Shown here piece by piece: positions 1-7,702 of a stretch of DNA of 16,942 nucleotides. The notes under the pieces are model-generated. The model saw only the letters and a list, made by a program, of their open reading frames with translations, was not told the DNA's origin and searched no databases. This DNA comes from Promethearchaeota archaeon (lineage in GTDB: Archaea > Asgardarchaeota > Lokiarchaeia > Sigynarchaeales > SOKP01): assembly GCA_030668025.1 (NCBI GenBank), contig DAOUUT010000044.1, forward strand, positions 1 to 16,942, given 5' to 3'. Numbering within the stretch: position 1 is the first letter of the stretch; every line of letters starts with the position of its first letter. The position numbers were made by a program, and so were the translations under genes.

Positions 1-1410
1 TCCATCCTCGTTCAGTTTTATATCGCCCGGTTTTCCCCTTATGAACATAACGTTCTGTTTTCTTATAGTTCTATAATATTCTTCGTTTCCTTTATCTGTG
101 GTTCTAATGTCTATATAGAATATAGTTATTTCCATATCGGGGTATTCTTGCTTTAACAATTGAGCGTTCTTCAAAGAAACGCTACAACAGACAGCAGAAC
201 AATAATTATTTCCTCTTAATGTTCGGGACCCAACACATTGAATCATAGCTATTTTTTTAGGCGATTTTCCATCGGATATTCTATATACATGTCCCTCAGT
301 AGGTCCAATTGGACTTAACAGCCTTTCTAATTCGATTTGCGTAATGACATCAGGATAAATTCCATACATATACTCGTTACTTTTCAATATGTTGTATTCG
401 TCCCATCCAGTTGCGACAATAACAGCGCCTACTGTAATATCAATGATTTTGGCTTCTTGATCAAAATCAACGGCTTCACTAGGGCAGGTTCTTTCACAAT
501 TTTTACAGTCTATACACACATCCATATCGATTACGGCATACTTTGGCACCGCTTGTGGAAATGGAATATAAACTGCCCTTCTTTCTCCAAATCCTCGATC
601 AAACTCATCAGGGATCGTAATTGGACATTTTATCGTGCATAAACCGCATCCTGTACACTTTTTTTCGTCAATATATCGAGGATTTTTTCTTATTTTAAAC
701 TTGAAATTTCCAGTTATGCCACTAAATTCTATAACATCACTATAGGTCAGTAAAGTTATATTGGGATGTTTCGAAGCATTTACCATTATTGGGGCCAGAA
801 CTCATATTCCACAATCGTCAGTAGGGAAAATTCTATCGAGCTGTGCCATTTTTCCGCCTATAGTTGGCTCTTTTTCGACCAAATAAACCGATATTCCTTG
901 ACCGGCCAAATCTAATGCAGCATTCATCCCCGCAATTCCAGCACCAATTACTAAAGCTGCTTTAGTTACTGGTATTTCTTTTCGTGGAACGGCTTCTAAT
1001 TCTCGAGCTCGATTTATTCCTGCTAATATTAACCTTTTTGCTTTTTCTGTCGCTTTTTCTTTATCGTCTTGATGAACAAAGGAGCAGTGTTCTCTGATAT
1101 TTACCATTTCAAAATAGTAGGGACTCAACCCTGCTTCCTGTAATACAGCTCGGTATGTGAGTTCGTGAATCTTAGGAGTGCATGCTGCGACCACTACTCT
1201 ATTTAAATCTAATTCTAATATATCGTTTTTGATAATTTGTTGCCCAGGATCGCTACAAGTGAAATTATTAACTCTTGCAATGACTACATTAGGTAAAGGC
1301 TCAACAAAGTCTCTTACAGCATCGCAATCAACGTGAGCTCCTATATTAACGCCTCATCTACAAACGTAAACTCCTATTCTTATTTTATCGATGGTCTGTT
1401 TATCAGACAT
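1..1410 (-). CDS. hdrA: HdrA-type heterodisulfide reductase subunit A, selenoprotein with two in-frame UGA codons (3' end off window)
   Basis: This is the FAD- and iron-sulfur-containing subunit of heterodisulfide reductase complexes, which act in flavin-based electron bifurcation in the cytoplasm. The first 470 codons are present and the C-terminus lies beyond the left edge. Visible features are an N-terminal HdrA domain, a Rossmann FAD motif GAGIAG (residues 156-161), IGGK (184-187), and two ferredoxin-type CxxCxxCxxxC clusters (C252/255/258/262 and C299/302/305/309). In-frame TGA occurs at residue 19 (1354-1356, context CR-TGA-GVNI) and residue 203 (802-804, context DDCGI-TGA-VLAP). Both are cysteine positions in HdrA, and the frame is otherwise open, so I read both as selenocysteine. 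HdrA is an established archaeal selenoprotein family. The archaeal SECIS element normally sits in the 3' UTR, here outside the window. The ATG start is supported by AGGTGA 5 nt upstream. Simple gene finders would split the gene at each UGA. Confidence 0.92.
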
Positions 1411-1415
1411 TTAAT

Positions 1416-1421
1416 TCACCT
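1416..1421 (-). promoter_or_regulatory. Shine-Dalgarno site of hdrA
   Basis: AGGTGA on the minus strand lies 5 nt before the ATG at 1408-1410 and matches the archaeal anti-SD. It fixes the hdrA start upstream of the first UGA. Confidence 0.7.
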
Positions 1422-1473
1422 TTAGTCTGTATATCACCGAAAATAGTTATTGTTTATAATTACTTCTTAAAAT

Positions 1474-1481
1474 TTTTATAG
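1474..1481 (-). promoter_or_regulatory. Candidate TATA box of hdrA
   Basis: TATAAAAA on the minus strand predicts a transcription start near 1450 and a leader of about 40 nt that contains the SD site. The region is AT-rich, so chance matches are possible. Confidence 0.45.
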
Positions 1482-1644
1482 AAGTCCTTTGGGTTTAGGA
1501 ATTTTTGAATTAATATATTTTTAAGCATTTTTTTAAGCAACCTATAATTCCATTTAGATTGTTATTTATCAAAAGAAAATATGCATTAGTAGTAAGATAG
1601 GAAAACTTTTACGCGTTATTATTGTTTTAGATAAACATCTGTAA

Positions 1645-1665
1645 ATTTGCATTCAAAATGCAAAT
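1645..1665. repeat. Perfect 9-bp inverted repeat, operator- or hairpin-like
   Basis: ATTTGCATT and AATGCAAAT flank a 3-nt CAA spacer. The repeat ends 15 nt before the ATG at 1681, in the divergent spacer between hdrA and the 69-codon ORF. The 270-bp spacer (1411-1680) holds nothing else I recognise apart from the hdrA promoter. It could be a repressor operator or a leader hairpin. Confidence 0.5.
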
Positions 1666-1680
1666 CTCATTAACTTTTTT

Positions 1681-1890
1681 ATGATAATTTCATTATTTTC
1701 TAATATGGTGGAGCAAGAGGAAGGGAAAAAAGAAGATTTTGCCAAGCAATTTATGGCTGAAGAAGGCTTAAAAGGCAAAGCTAAGAGAATAAAAATCATG
1801 AACATTATAGATAAAGTTGGATACGATAAAAGAAAAATAAGAGTTGCCTTTTTACGCTCAACAATAACTGAAAGAGTTCAACATGAATGA
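1681..1890 (+). CDS. Small basic hypothetical protein (69 aa)
   Basis: I do not recognise this protein. It is an open frame of 69 codons rich in Lys, Glu and Arg, with a basic stretch GLKGKAKRIKIMNIIDK near residues 30-46 and no membrane segment, signal peptide or cysteines. A second in-frame ATG at 1705 would give 61 aa (starting MVEQEEGKK) and may be the true start, because the first eight codons (MIISLFSN) are unlike the charged remainder. No clear Shine-Dalgarno precedes either start. It stands alone between hdrA and serS, both of which have their own promoter-like sequence. The perfect inverted repeat at 1645-1665 just upstream is the best hint of dedicated regulation. It may be a chance ORF. 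Confidence 0.4.
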   Translation: MIISLFSNMVEQEEGKKEDFAKQFMAEEGLKGKAKRIKIMNIIDKVGYDKRKIRVAFLRSTITERVQHE

Positions 1891-1945
1891 GATTTTGGAT
1901 TATTCTTACAAATACTTATAATTTTCATAAATTAATTTAATGATT

Positions 1946-1953
1946 ATTTATAA
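1946..1953 (+). promoter_or_regulatory. Candidate TATA box of serS
   Basis: TTTATAAT in context GATTATTTATAATAG lies about 42 nt before the TTG start at 1992. It predicts a start of transcription near 1975 and a leader of about 15 nt. Confidence 0.4.
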
Positions 1954-1991
1954 TAGAAATTAGAAATTTTAAATTTTAATGGGATTAAAAC

Positions 1992-3275
1992 TTGCGAGAT
2001 ATTGAAGATTTTAGAAGAAATTTTGAAAAAATCGTTGAATCAGAGAAGAAGAGATTTAATAATCATGTTAATGCAGAAAGAGTATTAGAATACGATCAAA
2101 AGTGGAAAAGCGTCCTACAAGAAATTCAAAACTTAAGAAAACAAAGAAACGAAATTTCTAGTAGGATTAGCACTTACAAGAAATCGGGCGATAACATAAA
2201 AGCCGAGGAAACGATTAAGGAATCAAAACATATTAAGGAAAAAATTGACGAGTTGGAAAAGAAGAGAATCGAATATATCAATAAAAGAGAAAAATATCGA
2301 TATAATGTAGGAAATGACCTACACGAATCGGTTCCTATTGGTGAAACGGAAGAGAGTAACGAAATAGTAAGAACCATTGGAGATTTGCCTAAATTTGATT
2401 TTAAACCTTTATCACATGTAGATCTAATCGACGAAATTAATGGAGCAGATACAAAGAAGGCATCTGAGGTGGTGGGATCAAGGTTTTATTACTTAAAAGG
2501 GGATTTGGTGCTACTTAATTTAGCCCTCATTAGATTTGCTTTAGATAAGTTGATTAGTAAAGGTTATACCCCTTTATGGACCCCATTCTTTATAAAGCAC
2601 GAAATTATGAAAGCAGCCGCAGAATTGGCAGATTTTGAGGAACAATTATATAAAATACAAGACGAAGATCTCTATATGATTGCCACATCAGAACAGACTT
2701 TAGCTGCTTATCATTACAATGAGATCATTGATCCTAATTTGTTTCCACTAAAATATGCGGGAGTGTCGACCTGTTTTAGGAGAGAGGCAGGTTCACATGG
2801 AAAAGACACTCTAGGAATATTTCGAGTACATCAATTTGAAAAAGTGGAACAATACGTTTTTTGTAAACCGGATAATTCGTGGAATATCTTTGAAGAATTA
2901 ATAACAAACGCGGAAGAGATTTACAAAGAATTAAATATCCCTTATCGAATTGTTAATATCGCCTCTGGCGAATTAAATGATAATGCCGCTAAAAAGTACG
3001 ATCTTGAAGCTTGGTTTCCTTCTTCGGAAAAATATCGAGAATTAGTCTCGTGCAGTAATTGTTTAGATTATCAAGCAAGAAAATTAAAAATAAGAGTTGG
3101 AAAAGTGGGTTCTACTCAAAAGAAAGAAATCGCACACACCCTAAATTCCACTGCGGTCGCGACTGAACGTACAATATGTTGTATTTTAGAGAATTATCAA
3201 AATGAAGATGGTTCTGTTAGGATACCAAAAGCTTTACAACCTTATATGAATGGTAAAAAATTAATAAACTCATAA
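1992..3275 (+). CDS. serS: Seryl-tRNA synthetase (standard class II type)
   Basis: It charges tRNA-Ser, and tRNA-Sec before its conversion, with serine in the cytoplasm. At 427 aa it has the usual length. The N-terminal antiparallel coiled-coil tRNA-binding arm spans roughly residues 25-105. The class II core follows, with TPLWTPFF (193-200), MIATSEQTL (229-237), motif 2 FRREAGSHGKDTLGIFRVH (262-280) and motif 3 with TERTICCILENYQ (391-403). It is the common form rather than the divergent methanogen SerRS. The start is TTG: MRDIEDFRRN matches the usual 'M-x-D' start of the family and no upstream in-frame ATG fits. In an organism that appears to use selenocysteine, this enzyme would also supply Ser-tRNA-Sec. 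The coiled-coil gene begins 25 nt downstream, suggesting co-transcription. Confidence 0.95.
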   Translation: MRDIEDFRRNFEKIVESEKKRFNNHVNAERVLEYDQKWKSVLQEIQNLRKQRNEISSRISTYKKSGDNIKAEETIKESKHIKEKIDELEKKRIEYINKREKYRYNVGNDLHESVPIGETEESNEIVRTIGDLPKFDFKPLSHVDLIDEINGADTKKASEVVGSRFYYLKGDLVLLNLALIRFALDKLISKGYTPLWTPFFIKHEIMKAAAELADFEEQLYKIQDEDLYMIATSEQTLAAYHYNEIIDPNLFPLKYAGVSTCFRREAGSHGKDTLGIFRVHQFEKVEQYVFCKPDNSWNIFEELITNAEEIYKELNIPYRIVNIASGELNDNAAKKYDLEAWFPSSEKYRELVSCSNCLDYQARKLKIRVGKVGSTQKKEIAHTLNSTAVATERTICCILENYQNEDGSVRIPKALQPYMNGKKLINS

Positions 3276-3300
3276 AATAAAATTTGTCTAAAAATTAATA

Positions 3301-4533
3301 ATGATCGAAATTTCATTAGAAGAATTCGAAGTTTTTTATAAGGAAAAGCTTGATTCTCAATTCTATAAAGTTAAAAAAGCTGTTAAAAAGCAAATTTCTG
3401 ACATTCGAAATAACCTAATTGAAATAAAGGTTTGTACAGATCATTTTATGGAGGAGGGAGAAGGAAAAATAGATGAGAAAGCGCTTAAATCGTTACATTT
3501 CTTTTCTGACAGAATTAAAAAAGAAATTGATGAAGTTGAAATACCTGAAGAAGATATTAATTACGACAACATGTACAGTTTATTAAACTCAATCAAGAAA
3601 CTCTTTACAAGCATCAATGACATAGCAAAAAAATCTATACCAAAATTCCAGAAACAATTACAACCAGAAATAAAAGAATTAAGTTATATTACGCGGAAAT
3701 TAGGCACTAAACAAAAAAGTATGGATGAGTTTCTAAGGAAAAAATACACCGATCTAAAGGAGGCAGAATATTTGCTTAAAAAGCTACCAAAGATATTTTC
3801 TTTAAGAGAAAACATCGAAAATGCCAAGTCTGATTTAGAAGTTTTTGAAAGGGATTTAGAAGCCAGACAGAAAGATCAAGAGGGTTTAATCCAAGAGCTA
3901 ACAAAGGTAGAAAAAAACGAACTATTTAAAGAACAAGACAAACTAGAAGAAAACTTAGCAAAGTTGAGGATGCAAATAAACAACAAATTTGGTTTTAAAA
4001 AAGCTTTAAAAAAGTTGAAATTTGAATTAGAAAAAGAAACTATTCATATCCCTAACATTAACACTTATTTTTTAAGAGATTTTTTAAAAAACCCAATTAA
4101 TGCACTAGTTAATGAAAGTAAGGACCTACCAAAATTTTCAAGTTTACTTGTCCAATTACGTTATGTTTTAGAAGAAAATAAGTTAAATCTTAAATCTGAA
4201 GTAAAAGATAAAACGATTAACCAAATTAATGCAATCTTTGACGAAAAAACAATTCAAAGCGAAACCGATAAAATCAAAGAAATAAATAACAAGATTAATG
4301 AATTAAAGAAAAAGATTGACCAATCAGGTTTAGCGATTAATAGAGACGATATCAAGAATAAAATTGCTACAAATACATTAAAAATAGAACATTTGGAAAA
4401 CGATATTGATAGAAAAAACAAAGATTACTTAAGATATTTATCTTCTTTAAAGACCGAAAGAGAAGAATTTCAAAAATCAGTTAAAAAGATTTTAAACGAA
4501 GAAGTTAAACTAAATATTACCTTCTCATTTTAA
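3301..4533 (+). CDS. Long coiled-coil protein, function unknown (410 aa)
   Basis: I do not recognise a family. The protein is extremely rich in Lys, Glu, Leu, Ile and Asn, with long heptad-like stretches at about residues 5-130, 170-245 and 310-400, interrupted by a less charged stretch around 250-290 (HIPNINTYFLRDFLKNPINA). It has no cysteines, signal peptide or membrane helix, so it should be a cytoplasmic helical rod or oligomer. It starts at ATG 25 nt after serS with no obvious Shine-Dalgarno and is probably co-transcribed with serS, although no functional link is implied. It ends in a short hydrophobic tail (NITFSF). A T-run follows the stop codon. Composition alone cannot distinguish a structural, SMC-like or effector role. 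Confidence 0.85.
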   Translation: MIEISLEEFEVFYKEKLDSQFYKVKKAVKKQISDIRNNLIEIKVCTDHFMEEGEGKIDEKALKSLHFFSDRIKKEIDEVEIPEEDINYDNMYSLLNSIKKLFTSINDIAKKSIPKFQKQLQPEIKELSYITRKLGTKQKSMDEFLRKKYTDLKEAEYLLKKLPKIFSLRENIENAKSDLEVFERDLEARQKDQEGLIQELTKVEKNELFKEQDKLEENLAKLRMQINNKFGFKKALKKLKFELEKETIHIPNINTYFLRDFLKNPINALVNESKDLPKFSSLLVQLRYVLEENKLNLKSEVKDKTINQINAIFDEKTIQSETDKIKEINNKINELKKKIDQSGLAINRDDIKNKIATNTLKIEHLENDIDRKNKDYLRYLSSLKTEREEFQKSVKKILNEEVKLNITFSF

Positions 4534-4539
4534 TTTTTT
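4534..4539 (+). terminator. Short T-run after the coiled-coil gene
   Basis: Six T residues directly follow the TAA stop in the 35-nt gap before convergent cofC. Archaeal termination often uses such U-rich tracts. This is weak evidence in AT-rich DNA. Confidence 0.3.
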
Positions 4540-4568
4540 AGATAATTTGATAATTAATTAAAGTTTTG

Positions 4569-5300
4569 TTAACCAGTTTTAATAATTTTAAAATCTCGGT
4601 TATTTCTTTTATTTCTTTTTTGTAACTTTAATTTTAAATTATTTTTTAGAAACTTATACATCTCGGTTTCAACTAAATTAAAGATTTTAAAGTATTCATG
4701 CGCTAGTACTAAGTCTTGTTTAATATCGATATCAAAACCCGCCCGAAACGAGTCGTAAATCGTAAATCTCAAGTTTCTTTCTTGAGCGTCTTTTAGTAAC
4801 GCGACAAAAGAAGGAGTGTTCGGATCTGAAAAATGCGTAGGCAAAATATCGGGAGGATTTCGTCCAAAAATTGAAATACCGGCCGAATGGATAGCAGGAC
4901 AAACAACAAGTTGGTTTTTTTTCATTAAATTACTTACTTCAATAAAATTTCTTTCTGATATTAAAATAACATCTAAAAACGTAAAAATTGTTTCTTTAGC
5001 GTTAAATTCTTCAATGGCTATGTTATTTAAATCTCTAATAACTTCGTCAAACGATTTTCTTGGTACTGTGAAGCGCTCCTTTATCCCGACTAATCCATAT
5101 TCTTCTGCTAAGTCTAATATTTCACCGCTATTACAATAAACTACTTTTTGATCAAAGCAATCAACATTAACTACTTTTTTTGCTAAGTCTTTAAACATAG
5201 CAATAGTCAAATCTTTGAGTAATTCTTTTGAAAAACAATCTCTAAGACGAGATTTAGTTCTTGACAAAGGGGCGATAGGGATTAAAAGAATTCTACTCAT
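4569..5300 (-). CDS. cofC: CofC-like 2-phospho-L-lactate (or PEP) guanylyltransferase
   Basis: This enzyme of coenzyme F420 biosynthesis joins GTP to 2-phospholactate or phosphoenolpyruvate. Recognition rests on the nucleotidyltransferase signature IAPLSRTKSRL at residues 8-18 (family pattern P-x-x-x-x-K-S-R-L), a metal-binding Asp in FLDVILIS in place of the usual 'DLPLL', and the downstream block GISIFGRNPPDILPTHF with PSF. A terminal FDIDIKQDL corresponds to the usual 'DvDtpeDl'. The last 35 residues form an unusual Lys/Asn-rich tail (KLQKRNKRNNR) beyond the core, making it 243 aa against roughly 210-220 in typical members. The ATG lies about 28 nt from an AT-rich TATA-like sequence (5325-5334), so transcription could be leaderless. 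It lies downstream of and co-directional with the GTPase gene. Confidence 0.8.
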   Translation of the reverse strand: MSRILLIPIAPLSRTKSRLRDCFSKELLKDLTIAMFKDLAKKVVNVDCFDQKVVYCNSGEILDLAEEYGLVGIKERFTVPRKSFDEVIRDLNNIAIEEFNAKETIFTFLDVILISERNFIEVSNLMKKNQLVVCPAIHSAGISIFGRNPPDILPTHFSDPNTPSFVALLKDAQERNLRFTIYDSFRAGFDIDIKQDLVLAHEYFKIFNLVETEMYKFLKNNLKLKLQKRNKRNNRDFKIIKTG

Positions 5301-5358
5301 TATGAAATTTAGGCATAGTTAAAATTTAAAATATATCAAAATTAAGATCTTTAAGTTA

Positions 5359-5916
5359 CTATTTTAAATTATTTAATATTTGAATGGATAAGCTTTCAAA
5401 TGCCGCATCCACATTTTCATTAAGTTTAGCGGAAGTCTCGAAATATTCTACTCCAAGCTTATTTACCCTCTCATCGATAAGAGCCCGATCTATTTTCCTT
5501 TCAAGGTCTAATTTGTTTCCAACTATTATGTATGGAACATCACCGCTTAATTCCTTCAATTTAGAGAGCCAGAAGTTTATACCCTCGAATGACGATAAAT
5601 CACTTAAATTGAAAACAATCATAGCCCCTACCGCTTGAACAAAATAGTATTCGTTGCTAAAAAGTTTATCTTGTTGACCGCCTATGTCCCAAAAATATAG
5701 TTTAAAGCCCTTTTCTTTAATATCCTTCTTCAATTCAGGATTTTCTAATTCTAATTTATCAATTACTATGCTCAAATCAATCTCTTTAATTAAAAAATTT
5801 GCACCAAGAGTTGGAACTGATTCTTCGCTAAATTTCCCATCTACATATCGAGCTAGTAGGCTAGTCTTGCCAACAGATGGGTCTCCGCACAAAATAACTT
5901 TCCCGCGATAAGACAT
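5359..5916 (-). CDS. Small Ras/Arf-like GTPase
   Basis: This is a GTP-binding switch protein of the Asgard-expanded small GTPase group. At 185 aa it has all G boxes: G1 GDPSVGKTS (11-19), G2 Thr36 in PTLG, G3 WDIGGQ (76-81), G4 NKLD (134-137) and G5 TSAK (161-164). The catalytic Gln follows GG as in Arf and G-alpha proteins rather than the 'DTAGQ' of Ras/Rab. An insertion of about 20 residues (51-70, IDKLELENPELKKDIKEKG) lengthens the segment between the switch I strand and G3. There is no C-terminal Cys motif or N-terminal glycine, so no lipid anchor is apparent and the protein is probably soluble or partner-tethered. The start codon is ATG, preceded by AGGGGT. cofC follows 58 nt downstream. 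No GAP or GEF is adjacent. Confidence 0.93.
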   Translation of the reverse strand: MSYRGKVILCGDPSVGKTSLLARYVDGKFSEESVPTLGANFLIKEIDLSIVIDKLELENPELKKDIKEKGFKLYFWDIGGQQDKLFSNEYYFVQAVGAMIVFNLSDLSSFEGINFWLSKLKELSGDVPYIIVGNKLDLERKIDRALIDERVNKLGVEYFETSAKLNENVDAAFESLSIQILNNLK

Positions 5917-6053
5917 GCTTTTTTACCCCTATGATTTTAAATCGTATTTGATTAACATTCACGTTAAAATTTAAACTTATTTTTATTTCAGTTTGTCCTT
6001 TTTATTCGTAATTTTTAACTACTATTTTGATTAATATATTTTATTAAAATCAT

Positions 6054-6908
6054 TTACACTTGTTCTGGAGCTTTTAAAGGAGTTAGTTTAATTTCCTTCG
6101 TTTCTGAACTAATAAAGTGTCTAAATAAATGTTCATAACCAATAATTTGGCTTATTTTACCGTTTTCTAACCATATTCCGGAAGTATATTCCGGAGCTTC
6201 TTTAACTTGATCAAGTGTAGTTAATAGAAATCCATAATCCGCAATCAATAAACCGAAAGGGATTACATTATCGCCTTCAATTGAATGTATTTTTACAGAA
6301 ATTTTTAGTAGTTTTTTAATTTCTTCTTTTAAATCCTCAAAATACTTCAAGGCAATTACAATTTCCATCTCGGATGAAAATTTTTTGTTCCATAATTCCT
6401 TTAAAATCCAATCGTATCCTCCTAATTCTAACATCAGTAAATCAGGCGTTATGATAAAATAAATCCGGTTTTCTGACGAGCTAATTAATTCCTTAATTTT
6501 TATTCTAATTTTTTCTCGAGAATTTATTGCCCATACTCTAGGTTCTGATTCTTCTTTATCGATTTCCAATTCAGTTATGGCTTTTTCTAGCGTTAATGTA
6601 TCTTCGATTTTCTTTTTGTATTGTGTTCTAATAGTTTTAAATATTTTTTCAATAGGAATAACTTGGTAATTTGCGCCCCTCTTTACTGGTTCTTTTTGAA
6701 TAAAACCTTTCTCAATTAACCGGTTAAGACTATCGTATACTCTAGCACGATCGACTCCAGAAAATCTTGCTATATCTGCGGGACTTAAAATTTTATATTT
6801 GGCAAGAGTTAGCAAAACTTTGGAATCGTTTTTAGTAAATCCTAACGATTGTAGAGAGAGTTCGATTTCAGATTCGTCAAGCTTTATAATATCACGACTG
6901 AACGACAA
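6054..6908 (-). CDS. TrmB-family transcriptional regulator
   Basis: This is a DNA-binding regulator of the archaeal TrmB family. In characterised members a winged helix-turn-helix binds promoters and a C-terminal region senses sugars or other ligands. The wHTH spans about residues 15-85, with the LGFTKNDSKVLLTLAKY first helix, the recognition region DRARVYDSLNRLIEKGFIQ and the wing RGANYQVIP. A helical linker (about 86-118) leads to the TrmB C-terminal domain (about 125-270). The start is TTG, and a TATA box at 6929-6936 lies only about 24-28 nt away, so the transcript is probably leaderless, which supports this start. The gene is divergent from the histone across a 557-bp gap and 137 nt upstream of the GTPase gene. 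Its target is not evident. Confidence 0.88.
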   Translation of the reverse strand: MSFSRDIIKLDESEIELSLQSLGFTKNDSKVLLTLAKYKILSPADIARFSGVDRARVYDSLNRLIEKGFIQKEPVKRGANYQVIPIEKIFKTIRTQYKKKIEDTLTLEKAITELEIDKEESEPRVWAINSREKIRIKIKELISSSENRIYFIITPDLLMLELGGYDWILKELWNKKFSSEMEIVIALKYFEDLKEEIKKLLKISVKIHSIEGDNVIPFGLLIADYGFLLTTLDQVKEAPEYTSGIWLENGKISQIIGYEHLFRHFISSETKEIKLTPLKAPEQV

Positions 6909-6928
6909 GATTAAAAGCTAATTCTTTT

Positions 6929-6936
6929 TTTATATA
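6929..6936 (-). promoter_or_regulatory. TATA box of the TrmB-like gene, leaderless spacing
   Basis: TATATAAA on the minus strand is centred about 25 nt before the TTG at 6908. Archaeal transcription starts about 25 nt from the TATA centre, so it would begin at or next to the start codon. Confidence 0.5.
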
Positions 6937-7057
6937 GTATTTTATAGTATTAAATATCTAATTTTAGAACTTCTATTTAATTTTAATTTTTCAGAAAAAA
7001 AATATTAAAGTTGATACTTTTTATTTAAACTTCTAATTTTGCTAAATATTTGATGAC

Positions 7058-7219
7058 ATGCAAATAAAAAACCTTCACATTAATAATTCTATTGTTTAAA
7101 ACTCAAACGTTAATTTAATAAAATATGAAGATTTCGAATATTTACATGATGTTAAATCTTTAATAAAAAAAGAAGATTTCGAACTGTTGCATGAAATCCT
7201 TTTTAAAATCACATTCTAG
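7058..7219 (+). pseudogene. Broken small ORF with an internal 15-residue repeat
   Basis: Within the 557-bp stretch between trmB and the histone, one frame runs ATG (7058) to TAG (7217-7219), broken only by TAA at 7097-7099. After the TAA it encodes two similar units, LIKYEDFEYLHDVKS and LIKKEDFELLHEILF. At the DNA level about 36 nt repeat with a 45-nt (15-codon) period, including an identical GAAGATTTCGAA at 7127-7138 and 7172-7183. A period divisible by three with amino-acid-level conservation suggests former coding sequence rather than random AT-rich DNA. It could be the remnant of a larger repeat protein, or a short ORF using a non-standard start after the TAA. The family is unknown. The rest of this gap (7220-7465) holds only the histone promoter. 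Confidence 0.3.
7127..7183 (+). repeat. Direct repeat of 12 bp, 45-nt period
   Basis: GAAGATTTCGAA occurs twice, 45 nt apart, inside a longer imperfect match that starts with TTTAATAAAA and ends with CATGA in both copies. Confidence 0.7.
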
Positions 7220-7380
7220 TGAAATTGAACAATCAAAAAAAATTTATTCCCTATTTAATAAATTTTAAAAATTTATTTTAATAATGGTATTTTATCGGAC
7301 AAATAGTCTTTAGCAAATTTTAGATACATAATAAATAATTAATAAAATTTCCATAAAGTATTATTCCGAACCATAATATT

Positions 7381-7388
7381 TATATAAT
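7381..7388 (+). promoter_or_regulatory. TATA box of the histone gene
   Basis: TATATAAT in context TTTATATAATAG lies about 80 nt before the ATG. It predicts transcription from near 7410 and a leader of about 55 nt containing the strong SD. Confidence 0.55.
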
Positions 7389-7452
7389 AGAAAATCGTAG
7401 TTATTATTAATTATAAATTTATATTAAAACAGTTTAATTAAAAAAAATTTGT

Positions 7453-7457
7453 GGAGG
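7453..7457 (+). promoter_or_regulatory. Strong Shine-Dalgarno site of the histone gene
   Basis: GTGGAGGAATAAATC precedes the ATG at 7466. GGAGG lies 8 nt upstream and is the strongest ribosome-binding site in the window, consistent with an abundant chromatin protein. Confidence 0.8.
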
Positions 7458-7465
7458 AATAAATC

Positions 7466-7702
7466 ATGGCAAAAAAAAAAGCCCCAGCACCAGCAAAAGC
7501 ACCAGCAAAGAAAAAAGGCGATAGTTATATTGCTAAAGCACCAATTCGGCGATTAATGAAAAAAGAAGGCGCGGATTTAGTTGCTGCCGATGCGTTAGAT
7601 AAACTTATCGGCTTCTTAGAAAGCACTGCTAGTGACGCAACCAAAGAGGCTATTAAGATTACCAAGGCGGACAAGAGAAATCCTATAACGGCTTCCGTAT
7701 AG
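7466..7702 (+). CDS. Archaeal histone with a basic N-terminal tail; frame ends in loop 2, helix 3 displaced
   Basis: This is a DNA-wrapping histone-fold protein. Residues 1-18 are a Lys/Ala/Pro tail (MAKKKAPAPAKAPAKKKG), absent from HMf-type histones and reminiscent of eukaryotic tails. The fold follows: helix 1 APIRRLMKKEGA (25-36), then helix 2 from about residue 40 through EAIKITKA (61-68). It aligns with HMfB-type APIGRIIKDAGA and EAIKLARHAG. The open frame then ends KRNPITASV-TAG at 78 aa, just where loop 2 and helix 3 should lie. The expected sequence VTAADIRKATR-TAA appears at 7714-7749 in another frame, after a 9-bp hairpin at 7682-7703. The conserved loop-2 Arg is present at R71, while its Asp partner exists only in the displaced piece. 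Splicing, recoding or a recent break are all possible. Confidence 0.85.
   Translation: MAKKKAPAPAKAPAKKKGDSYIAKAPIRRLMKKEGADLVAADALDKLIGFLESTASDATKEAIKITKADKRNPITASV

Noticed and set aside
337..642. 101-aa plus-strand ORF
   Set aside because: Antisense shadow of hdrA with no family resemblance.
802..1194. Separate 130-aa gene for the HdrA middle section
   Set aside because: It is bounded only by the two in-frame TGA codons read here as Sec; the HdrA homology is continuous on both sides.
5384..5911. Two plus-strand ORFs opposite the GTPase
   Set aside because: Antisense shadows; the minus strand carries all five G boxes.
7700..7702. TAG read-through or pyrrolysine in the histone
   Set aside because: Read-through gives only two further codons before TAA and does not reach the helix-3 frame.
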